A DNA stretch of 64,000 bases from Maylandia zebra (taxonomy: Eukaryota > Chordata > Actinopteri > Cichliformes > Cichlidae). The notes beneath the pieces were generated by a model. The model saw only the letters and a list, made by a program, of their open reading frames with translations, was not told where the DNA came from and did not search any database. Both the position numbers and the translations under genes were made by a program. Location of the stretch: positions 35,736,659 through 35,800,658 of the forward strand of contig NC_135170.1 in NCBI RefSeq assembly GCF_041146795.1, in the 5' to 3' direction. This document shows, piece by piece, positions 49,691-64,000 of this stretch. Within the stretch, counting starts at the first letter, position 1. The number at the start of each line of letters is the position of its first letter.

Positions 49691-51927
49691 TTACTGGGAT
49701 ATAACACTCCACCCTCTATGAAGCTTTATAAAGTGGGATTTGCAAACCACAGTAGGCTGTGGAGTCCAGGAAGTGATGGGTCGGTGTTTGATGCCTTCAG
49801 ACATCAACAAAAAATGTCTATGAAGTTTTAGGTGTTTATAAAAAAAGTGGATCTAAAGAGTTATTTTCAGGGAGGAAAGAAATGAAAGGTTATTTTTGTC
49901 TGTCTCAGAGAACCTCTGAGAGGCGTCTCCCATCATTACAAACACAAATATGATGGAGACGTGTTTGTTTGCTGTCGCCGTGCGCACACTGCTGAGGCTG
50001 TTCAGCATTGCTAACCTGCACAAACGCAGCATATATTAAAGAGATTTCTCCTCCCTGCATGTTGGCGTGTGCTGCATGCACCGCTGTCTCAGTGTGCATG
50101 CACAGATCCAGAGTGTGGGGAGCTGAACCTGCTCTGACTGCAGCCCGTCGTCTCTTTACAGCCTCCGTTTGTCTCCCTCTTGTTGTTTGTGACACTTAAA
50201 TTGGACTCTGCTGTGACAGCTTGATCTGAATTATGGCGCAGTCGCTTCACCTCCTGCCTTTACCTTGTTTATCTGTCCAGAGACCGTTTGTTTGAAGCAG
50301 GTTTGTTTCGTCCCCTCGGGCTGCTGGCTTTATATTTCACAGTGAGAATAAACTCTTTGTTCTCATTAAATAAACAACTCAAAAGTGTTTGTATTTCACA
50401 AAAAGCTTTTCATTAGTCACACCAAAGTTAGCTTCAAAGAACCAGAAACAGATTTCAGCAAATTCAAAAAACGGCATTTTTTCTACTCGGCTCTCTGCCC
50501 GTGTTACACATGAGGACACGAGTGCACCTCTCACAAACTGTTTCCCCGACAAATTTCCAAACGTCCCAGTTTTATTTTGGATGCATCCATAATTTCACTT
50601 TGCACAGGAACAAAAACCAGGAGAACGATGCCATCGGTCGTCCTTTGTGCTACGAGCTGCAGCGGTTCTCACACACGTCTCCTCACCAGTCCTGAGCATC
50701 TCTGAAGCTCCTCCAGGTTTGATGGTGTTTTCACCATCAGTGGGGCTGAAGCCCATCAGTCACTTTGGTCTTCTGGAGGTTGTTCTTCACCACAAGACCA
50801 ACGTGATGACCAAACGCACGTTTCTGGTTGTCGTGCTGGAAGGCAAAGCCATGACCCTGGCATGAGAAAGATAACCGCTGTTTGTTTATCTGAACTCTTT
50901 CATTTCTTAGACGAGCTGGAAGTTTCCCTTCTGCCACATGCGTATGTTTGAAGGTTCAGGGGGCACCGTGTGATGCCTGAATCCGAGTGCTTAAATCTAA
51001 CTGGGGATGTTTAATCGCTTCCTGTAACAAACCAACAAATGAAAAGGAAATGAAAAAGTAAAAGCATCACAAAAACAACAGATTCAGCTTTGTTTAATGT
51101 ACACGGAGGAAGCTAACTTTAGGTCATAATGAACTACAGTCGAATTCTGAACACTTAATACAAATGAAAAGAATCTGGTCCCATTACTGAATCACACTTC
51201 GTGCTCCACAGCTGGTGACAGAAAGTTGTTGGAGCTCAAAGCTGTTCCTGTCATGTATGGTTTGTGTCCTGAAGCTGCAAAGTCTTCAGATTTTAATGAA
51301 GCAGAGATCAACACGAGCCGCTTCGAGCACAGAGGCAAAGTCCTCTCCTTCCCTCTTAGATCACCGTGACATTGATGCAGTCGGCGCTGCTCTCGCTCTG
51401 CAGTGCAACACTAATAGAAACACATGTGAGAATGAAATTGCTTCATTTCGTGAGGGATGGGAGATAATCTGAGCACCTGCTGTATCCTTTGTTTCCTCTG
51501 CTGTTTTCTTAATTTGAGTACCTACTTGAATGTCGGTGATTTCCCTCCTGGCATCGACTCATTTCTGCAGCAGATGAAGGAGCAGTTTAAGATTCGAGCA
51601 GGTGGATTAACTCGGCGCTCCCTGCTGTGTGCACACATTTCTTTCTGCAGGGACGAGGGAAAGCTCAGAATTATTTAACACCTTTAACATCAGCAAATAA
51701 AAGACACGCCTGGTAACCGCTGCCAGAAACGTTCAGCAGAATAATCCACCAATTCTAAGGTTAAATATTTGATAGAAACATTAAGAAGCAGCTTTTTGTG
51801 CGGGCAGTGAATCCACATTATTCAAACACGATCCAGCTCTGACCCGATGTTGCCGTGGACACGGGACCTCTGGCGGGTGCAGCGAGTCGCTCTTGTAGGT
51901 TTATACATGTGAACATTAACACTGTTC
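49691..51927. other. doc2 intron, no feature recognised
   Basis: No exon or element was supported. Confidence 0.4.
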
Positions 51928-52239
51928 GACCGTGGCTCAGGGGGTTGGGAAGCGCATCTGTAACCGGAAGGTCGGCGGTTCGATCCCCGGGCTCTCTGTC
52001 CTGGTCGTTGTGTCCTTGGGCAAGACACTTCACCTACCGCCTACTGGTGTTGGCCAGAGGGGCCGATGGCGCGATATGGCAGCCTGGCTTCTGTCAGTCT
52101 GCCCCAGAGCAGCTGTGGCTACAACTGTAGCCTCCACCAGTGTGTGAATGTGAGAGTGACTGAATAGTGGTATTGTAAAGCGCTTTGGGTGCCTTGAAAA
52201 GCGCTATATAAATCCAATCCATTATTATTATTATTATTA
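51928..52239 (+). mobile_element. Full-length tRNA-derived SINE
   Basis: The best copy in the window. The head GACCGTGGCTCAGGGGGTTG carries box A (about 51933-51950), and box B GGTTCGATCCC is exact at 51977-51987. The body has TCCTTGGGCAAGACACTTCA, CTACTGGTGTTGGCCAGAGG and CGATATGGCAGCC. The tail is AAGCGCTATATAAATCCAAT plus (ATT)7. Both Pol III boxes are intact, so it could be transcribed. It is a SINE, not a tRNA gene: no anticodon arm can be folded. Confidence 0.9.
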
Positions 52240-53933
<1,694 letters not shown>

Positions 53934-53941
53934 TCTGCTTA

Positions 53942-54632
53942 TAGGGCTGTTCGATATAACGATATATATCTGATGACGATATAAAAACGTCTTTCGTTGC
54001 ATTTCACGCTATCGTTTGTTTTGTGGTGTCTCAAAATAAACTGTTTACATTAATATTTGTTCATGGTTCTGATGTCACTGTAGTGGCTATATTAATAAAG
54101 TTCTCTCTTCCTCTTATATTTAATATAACCACACTACAGACGGACAAGCGCCTGTTTTTATGCGTTGTCGTTAGCAACAACGACGATAACAGCATCGCGT
54201 GTCCGCTTGTTTATGTTCCACATAAACCTTTCACAATAAAGCTCAAGATCCTGTTGAGACTTTTCAAAATAAACTGAATCATGTGAAAGAGCAGATTATT
54301 TACGGATGAGAAGTAAAAAAGAGCCGCCGGGTGCTAAAAAATAAACCTTAGACTCAAACATTAGAACAGCTTTTCCCCGCAGCACGCCGTGTAATAAATA
54401 CAAAGAAAACGGCGCCGTTACAACTCATGTCTAAAAATGTGTCCTTTCATGCATCGGTTAAAACACTCGACTCCAGCTACATGATGCCCAGCTGGAAACA
54501 CGTCAAGCAAGTCGAGCTGCCCGAGATTCACAGAATTTACAGAAAATGTTACATGTTTGTGATTTATATGGTTATCGGACGATAGATGTCTGATATCGGG
54601 ATATGAGGTTTTGGTCATATCGCGCAGCCCTA
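53942..54632. mobile_element. Non-autonomous hAT element with 8-bp TSD
   Basis: Termini are TAGGGCTGTTCGATAT on the left and the complement of TAGGGCTGCGCGATAT on the right, ending 54632. The octamer TCTGCTTA flanks it exactly at 53934-53941 and 54633-54640. The 691-bp interior is non-coding with many GATAT motifs near both ends. It sits in a doc2 intron. Confidence 0.92.
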
Positions 54633-54640
54633 TCTGCTTA

Positions 54641-55205
54641 TCTAGAACAAAGTTGCTGTTGACGTTCGACTTTGTGTTAGGGGAAGCCACACAGAGGTGC
54701 TGTAACGTAAGTAAAGATGATGACTCTGTTACAACAGTTCATCCCACACGAACATCAGCGTGAATTAAAGATTTTGTTTGGAACAGTTTCACAGTAAAGC
54801 CAAACTGGACCCTTTGAAGGACACGACAGCCTTCATCATGAAAGACGGGCTTGAGTCTAAACCACTGTGGGCAGGTTAGAAACTCCTAAAAAGAATCTTA
54901 TGTGTTATAAATTGTTTTCTTTCATGTCACTAGTTTGACCAAAGTGCAAACTGTTTGCTCGGCGCTTGTTTCGTTTTCATTGCTGGATAAAGGAACAAGT
55001 GAAATTCTCTCCAGCGTGAGGATGAAGTAGCATCAGCAGAAAATGAACAGTCGACGGACGTGTTTCTACACATGAAAACGGGAACTTTGTGGGCGGAGCA
55101 AACACCTACAGAGAGGTGCGCAGCACAGCTAGTGTAACTGAACAAATAAGAGGACGAAGCATCGCCCTCTGACCTCTGTGTCACTTCCTGCTGCTTAAAA
55201 TGGCC
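54641..55205. other. doc2 intron, no feature recognised
   Basis: No gene or repeat was supported. Confidence 0.4.
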
Positions 55206-55424
55206 TATATGGAAAAGAAATAGTAAAAACTTATATGTGATTACTCATGAAAGTGGCCACTTTCTCATTACTTTCATACATTGTTTTAGTAAGTATCCAA
55301 AACATACAAGTTTCATTTATATAATTTTTAAGGGATCTTATATCTGTTTTCACTCCTGTATGCTTTTCATACAAGTTTCACACAAGACAGATACAAACTT
55401 TATAAGATTTATCTTTTCCATATG
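55206..55424. mobile_element. Short MITE (ATATGGAAAAGA termini)
   Basis: The left end ATATGGAAAAGA (55207) and right end TCTTTTCCATAT (55412-55423) are inverted repeats. The interior has tandem-like ATACAAGTTTCA words. I recall this as a frequent fish MITE. The target duplication is not clear. Confidence 0.65.
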
Positions 55425-58083
<2,659 letters not shown>

Positions 58084-58091
58084 GTGAAAAC

Positions 58092-59874
58092 CAGTGTTGG
58101 GACTAACGCGTTATTAAGTAACGCGTTACAGTAACTACGTTATCATTGTGGTAACGAGCACGGTAACTAGTTATTATGCCAAAACCAGGAACGCGTTAGT
58201 CGTTACTGGGATTTAGATAGGGTCGTTACTCGTTACTTCGTGTGGTGGCATCGCGGAGCTTCCACAGATTCAGTAACATTAGCAAATGGTGGAGGCCAGC
58301 AGGAAAAGAGACCCGAGGCGGCCGCCGGTCCAAGTGTGAACTGAACTTCAGGTAAGAAGTTATGACCTGCAGTCTCTCTGGGTCAGATATGAACCAAGTG
58401 TAGGTGGAGTTTATTTTCGTTATTCTGACTTTTTCCGTACTGCGTGCTAGCTAGCATGACGGAGTTTCTATACAGCTGGGTGGTGCTATGATGTTAATGA
58501 TGTTGAACTTTATTTTGTTCATAAGTTATTAGAGTTGCCAACCGTCCCGTCTGGTATTCAGAGAAAATATTACGCGTTTCTTATTGAGGTGAAAAGGAAC
58601 AGTTTGTCCCGTAATTCAGCTACAATGAAAAAGACACAAAGCTGGAGTTATTCTGTGTTTACGCTGCACAGCTGCCTCTTCTTCTCTCATTCTCTCCCCT
58701 CCCTCTCCTGTTTCTACTTCAGTCATGAAACTGATCAATGATCAGCTGATCGTCTCTCTTGTTTGTTTATCGCTGACTTTGCGCCAGAAAGAGGAAACCA
58801 GCGGATGTCGCGCTAAACAACAGCAGCACGTTTAAGCTTGATCAGCTGTTGTTAGAATTTATTTAATATTAATTTCTAGTATCAGCTGATGTTTGCTGGA
58901 GCCACAGCTGTAAAGCTGCTGGTCATGATGTCGGTTTGGATATGTGGTGAGAGGGAAACATGAAGATGAAACCAGGAGATGTCCTTACTGAACCATCAGA
59001 GCTGAACAGGTGATGGAGAAACAGGTTTACCTTTTAGGTGACATGAATGAGTTGAAGTTATGAACTGTTTCTGAGAGACAAATAACACCAGGATCCTTTT
59101 CTAAGTAGCTGACAGCTGGTAACTGTGCAGGGGCGGGTCTAGCAAAGTGTTGCCAGGGGGCAGGTAGGGCATTAACAGGGAGAGGGGGGCACAAAGAAAT
59201 ACTTTTCTTTCTTATTCTCATTTAAAATGTCTGGCTGTTATTAAATAATTATCTGAATCTTATAACAAACGATTGATAGATTGATGCATATATACCATCA
59301 GAACAGTGTACATCACTGTCACAACAGTGTTTGTTTTCATTCAAAGGCTTTATGATTTTTCCTATAATGGTGGGTCGGTCTCTAGTCAAAATGTCCGGGC
59401 CAATTTTCTGTCCCAGTCCAGCCCTGTATGCAGCTCATCTGCAGTCTGGTGTTTCCTACATCTTCCTATTCAGAAGGCAGAATTTCCGAGTTCTGAGTAC
59501 AATCGAAAGCACCACGACTGCAGTTTTTGTGTTGGATGTAAAAGGCACACATGACGCTGTGACGTAGGCTAGAATCATGGCAGCAGTCAATGACGGTCCA
59601 GGCGTGGGGTTTCTCTCGTGGAAATATGCACATTATCTTTTTCTTTCTATTGGTAGGTGGCACAGTGCACTGTGGCAAGTAAGCAAGCTAGAAGACTGGC
59701 AAAGTTATGGGAGCAACACATTAACAAGAGAATTCTGAGTAAAACCAAAGTTACTTTCCCTAGTAACTAGTTACTTTGAAAGTAACGAGTAACTTGAAGT
59801 AACTGAGTTACTTTTGAGAGAAGTAACTAGTAATGTAACTAAGTTACTATTTTAAAGTAACTTACCCAACACTG
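58092..59874. mobile_element. hAT element (CAGTGTTGGG termini) with 8-bp TSD
   Basis: Termini CAGTGTTGGG and CCCAACACTG are perfect inverted repeats. GTGAAAAC duplicates exactly at 58084-58091 and 59875-59882. Subterminal regions are full of AGTAACT/GTTACT motifs, which probably act as transposase-binding repeats. The 1783-bp body carries no transposase frame. Partial relatives lie at 5715-5798 and 10800-11726. Confidence 0.93.
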
Positions 59875-59949
59875 GTGAAAACTACCATCAAGTAAATAAA
59901 AGAGCAATGACAAAGATTCAGACCATACTGAGACTCCCCACTTGCCTGA

Positions 59950-61653
59950 CAGGGCCGTGCAGAGAGGTTTAAAGGGGCGGGTGCCCAAAGTTAAAAAGGG
60001 GCACATTGAACCAGGCTGAATAACAACAACACACATTCATCAAGAATCTAATATGGGAAGGGCAGGGCTGTGTTGATCTGAGACTGTAGACATTAAAAAG
60101 TCCACAGGAGAGATGGTAGCTGATTAAACAAGTGTCATGAGATAATAACAAAATGCAAAGATTGGTGACAGCGCTTGGAACCATAAGGACACAAAAAACT
60201 GTGAGAAATAATTTAGGCTCTGCCTGTGAATCACTCTTTGCTTCTCTTCTTCCTTCCATCCCATCATTTCATATATCACTCTCCACTTGCTGTCTATCTG
60301 AGAACAAGGCACAACTTGCTATTGCAATAAACTATAATCTAATTGTCCACACCTAACAACTCCAGCACTTAATCTATAATAAAATGATGACAGAAAAATG
60401 TTATAGCCCTGCCTTTAGTAGCCTCACACAGCTCTGCTGTTTCCTCCTCATGTCCTTACCAGCCATGTCTGGACAATGTTATATCATGAGTAATAATTTA
60501 AAAAAATCTATATACATAAAACACACACATGCACGCACACACAGTGACACTTTAGACCTTCTTCAGAATACTGTATATACTATGGGCATCATGGTGCTGA
60601 TCCAGAATCCTTACATTATTATTTATTACTAGAGCTACAATAATAAAGCAAAGAGGAGGGGGAAGTAATAAATATGAAATAATGTATTTATGATGATTCC
60701 ATGTGTTTCACTATCCACTCTGTGCAGGGCAAAGCTTATTACATGTTTAAACTGTAGAGATACAATCATTTTACTGCTGTAAAATCCACATTTTGTCTTA
60801 TTTAAAATATAAATCTAATATAATCTGCTTCTTAATGTATGTTCTTTAAAATACAGCTTGTGTTTTTTAATATATTATAATTATAATAATTATTATGTGG
60901 ACATGCATATTAGATCATTTTTTAGTGAAATATAATCCCTCCAGAAAGGCAGGAAATGCCCAGAAACTTACTCTAAAACTAAATATGTTCTAAATACTTT
61001 AAAACTAAATATGTTCTAAATACTTTAAAACTAAATATATTCCCTAAAACGGTGACAGAGCTACAGACCCATGACAGCCTTACACAGGTAGCCAGCAGCT
61101 GTGACCAGCACTGCTTGTGCAGTTAATAAAAGGACAGGTAATGTTGTCGCGCTGCTGCACACACAGCACGCTCGTTTGTTTCAGTTCGTCAGTTGCAACA
61201 AGACAGCTTACCAACGTGTACGTAATAAGCTGATACTCCTGGGTGCTACACACTACAGTGCACGCTGTACACCTACTTACTGGGTTTGTCGCATCAGTCT
61301 GTGTCTCTGAGTTAACTTGTGTTTCTCCTGCAGCTCCGGACCGCTAAAAATGCGCGTGCTCTTTGTGAGCTCGTTCCCGGCTCGTAACCAGCGCGTTCTG
61401 CCGTCAAGAGTGATCATTGGTTAAATGTGATCATGTGACTGATGCAAGCCAGATCCTTTTATTTAGCAAAACTGTGATTAATAGTTAAATATTATTGTTG
61501 AGGGGCACAGACAGGACTCCGCACACACACACACATAAAAAATAATAATAATTTTTTTTAAAAAGGTTACCTCAACAAAAGGGCACTTTGGGCACCCATC
61601 AGGAAAGGGGCGGGTGCTCAAGCCCCTCTACCCCCCCCCCCTGCACGTGCCTG
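59950..61653. mobile_element. hAT-like element (CAGGSMCGTGCAG termini) with 8-bp TSD
   Basis: The left end CAGGGCCGTGCAGAG and right end CTGCACGTGCCTG are inverted repeats. Both are followed inward by GGGGCGGGTGC-type sequence. TTGCCTGA flanks exactly at 59942-59949 and 61654-61661. The 1704-bp body has no transposase frame, but has a 26-bp tandem repeat (60974-61038) and a C run. It lies 75 bp from the preceding hAT element. Confidence 0.92.
60974..61038. repeat. 26-bp tandem repeat, 2.5 copies
   Basis: The unit TAAAACTAAATATGTTCTAA plus ATACTT is repeated exactly twice and then partly, inside the hAT-like element. Confidence 0.93.
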
Positions 61654-61661
61654 TTGCCTGA

Positions 61662-64000
61662 TCACGGACATCAGAATATCTGTGGCTTCTTATTTAAACT
61701 TGTTGTGAGTCCCTGCAGTTAGAAAGTCCTCGGTCATGGTTCATGAGAGAAACAACCACACGACTGAGTGAAAACCTAACCCTGACCAGGCTGTCATTCA
61801 CTGCAGCAGTCACAGTTAGAAGCTGTGGTTTGTAGGGCTGAAACATGTTTAAACACATTATCACAGGGTGTCACAGGGTGTCACAGTGGCAGCAGTAATA
61901 AATAGTCTGTCTGGGTCCAACGATGCAGCACCGTCTGTACTGATTCTCTGATACTGTGCTGGTCTGAAGAAGAAGTTACTGTTTCCACAGCAGCATACAG
62001 AATAAAATAGTATAATTCACAAAATCAACACTGTTAATAGTAAAGTGAAAGACTAATAATGCAGTAGTGCAAATTTTTATGTATAGCAGTGATAAAAATC
62101 AGACTCATGCTGAACTGTGCAGACGATGTAGCGTGCACTGAGATTGTGCAAGAGAGAAAGAGTGGTAGTGCAAGCGGCATTAATAAAAATATATAGAGTG
62201 TAAACCTGAAGAGACAGCAGCATGAAGGGCGATCCAGAAATGTGTGGAGTCTGTCCTGACAGGAGTGTTCACCTGCAGAGAGAACAGCATCATCTCCTGC
62301 AGCGTTCCTCAGGTGGGTTCTCCACGATGGGTTCTCCACGATGGACAGCAGTGTGTTCAGTCCTGACCCTCACTGACTGACTGACCAATGATTGAATCGT
62401 TCCAGCCTTGACCCTGCTGGCACCTCTGGCGACTGGTAGAAGATCTCCAACATGTTGGTGCACATCACTGAAGGATCTGAGCTGAACGTAGAAGCAGAAT
62501 ACAGCGTGCTCTGCCCTCCAGGCTGTTGGCAACATGCGTGACGTACAGAACATATGACAGAGGCAACAGCTCCTTTCAACGTGATCGTCCTGCTGCTTTT
62601 TCATTTGACTTCAGAGTGCAGCATAATCAGAAGTGTCCTGTGGAGAATTGTGGCGTGGTCTTCTAAATGATGGAGCCCCCCTGTACTGATAAACGTGTGT
62701 TTGCAGCACAGCGGGACGGTGAACGCAGCGGGAAGCCTTCGATTACGGAGCTCGGGAGCAAACGTGTGGAAAACACCGAAGCAAAGCTGTGAATGAACCT
62801 GTGAGGGAAACACGAGCTGGCGTCTCACGGTTCCTCCTGAAGCAGTGACCTCCTTGTCCTGGCTCCTTAACGGGATCCTCCACTCCAAAACTTTTCATCA
62901 TCAAACACTCTGCTTCCTTCTTTACAAAGAAAGCTGTGATCTGCTTGGATTTAAAGGGATTTGGGATAATAAATTCTAGCTGACACAAGTTTTATTCTTT
63001 AGAGGTAAAACTTTGCTGTCTTGTTGCTTCGGGAGCTTTAACTTTTCCTTAAGTCATCAGTCTCTGGCTTTAAGCTTCTGACATGCATCCGTGATTTGAA
63101 GCTGCATAAATAAAAGAGACTTATATTATATTTCATCCCATGGAGGTCCAGTACAGCCATGAAAGCAGACTGAACAGAGAGACGTTATCTGGTAATTGCA
63201 GCCTCAGGTGATTATCGGTCATTTCTGTCTGCAGCTCGGCTGTTCGGGGCCATTACCCGCTGCTTTTGTAGCCTTTCATTTCTTTACAATTTGAAGACTG
63301 AATCCGCAGAATTAGCTTTTAATCGTTTCATCTGAGCCGTCACTGAAGTATAAAAACATGAAGACTCTCAGTGCTCTGATTTCTAAATGAGTTTGCACAT
63401 CAGATGTAACGATACAGATGATATCGTTGGATCTGATGTGCAGCGTATGACTCTTCTGTCTCTGCTCCTCGCTCACAGCCTGAAAACCTCTGAAATCCAA
63501 ATGAAAAAGTAGGCCGAGCAACAGCAGCCCAGTAAGTGCGGCGTTTCTTTGGCCTCCCGTGCACAGGAGTTGTTTGACTCTTTTCAGTTTGGCCCACGCC
63601 AAAACCATAAGTGTCAAACCTTGGCTGGATTAAAGAGCTGAACATTGATGAAAACAGCTGAGATCTGGGTTTGATCTCAGCGCTGCGACAACGTTTTTCG
63701 AAGGTTGGGGGAAAAGTTGAAACTGTGTGTCATTCAAATACTCTCCTCACTATGCTGTAAAAGTCAGATGATGACACTTCTCACTTTTCAAAACTTGAAA
63801 AACGTCTAAGAATCCGTTGTATTAATGTCCTTACTTCCTAAAACAGTCTCGGTTATAAAACTTCACATTTTAACAAACAGGTTTTTGCTTTCTGAACAAA
63901 AACACCTGTTTGGAAAACAAGCTTAATTAAAGAGTCGGGGCTTAAAAACACAGCCTCTCACCCCGTCAGCTCAGGCATTGTGTAACCACACAGATGTGTA
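61662..64000. other. doc2 intron to window end
   Basis: No further doc2 exon is visible; the next exon should encode a SVCDED-like segment, and I find none. Short tandem duplications occur at about 61865-61885 and 62312-62344. The stretch 62150-62620 (GGAGTGTTCACCTGCAGAGA, GAACAGCATCATCTCCTGCA) may be a decayed LINE 3' region, but I cannot confirm this. Confidence 0.45.

Noticed and set aside
51933-51990. Possible tRNA gene (box A and box B present)
   Set aside because: No cloverleaf or anticodon arm can be made; it is the head of a SINE.
62034-62988. Cluster of overlapping minus-strand frames
   Set aside because: No recognisable family motif; probably decayed repeat or chance frames in a doc2 intron.

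Overview
The window is a eukaryotic chromosome segment, almost certainly from a ray-finned (teleost) fish, probably a percomorph such as a cichlid. The evidence is two vertebrate genes split by GT-AG introns and a dense set of fish-type transposable elements: hAT DNA transposons, tRNA-derived SINEs, L2/CR1-like and L1-like LINE pieces, a mariner relic and MITEs. There are no operons, no CRISPR arrays and no bacterial features. Most long open frames are low-complexity or transposon sequence.

Left part (1-8.2 kb): a 5'-truncated LINE reverse transcriptase (537-1907), a complete non-autonomous hAT element with 8-bp target duplications that carries a second nested MITE (2028-3050), a mariner remnant split by a roughly 0.9-kb retroposon with a 15-bp target duplication (4374-5714), a SINE with target duplications (6113-6451) and a roughly 530-bp TGTGTC microsatellite.

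Gene 1 is nupr1 (p8, a small stress-response chromatin protein), on the + strand at about 8.32-10.16 kb. It has a TATA box, a C/EBP-ATF type element upstream, two coding exons and a 3' UTR exon ending near an ATTAAA signal.

10.2-27.2 kb is intergenic and repeat-rich. It contains a hAT/BED relic with a SINE inside it, an L2/Rex1-like LINE tail and several copies of a GC-rich interspersed repeat (called family A here). No protein-coding gene could be supported there.

Gene 2 is a DOC2-family gene (C2-domain Ca2+ sensor of vesicle exocytosis), best matched to DOC2A, on the + strand. A possible non-coding first exon and promoter lie near 27.2-27.53 kb. Four coding exons are visible: 39840-40167, 46961-47040, 53063-53137 and 56979-57088. 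Together they encode the N-terminal Munc13-interacting region, a Pro/Ser linker and the first part of C2A. The rest of C2A and all of C2B must lie beyond base 64000. Introns carry many repeats, including three complete hAT copies with perfect 8-bp duplications (53942-54632, 58092-59874, 59950-61653). Human NUPR1 and DOC2A are both on 16p11.2, so the pairing looks like retained synteny.

No wholly new system was found. The points most worth a second look are the nupr1 promoter element, the unclassified nested retroposon, the group of hAT insertions with intact duplications, and inverted family-A repeats bracketing the doc2 start-codon exon.
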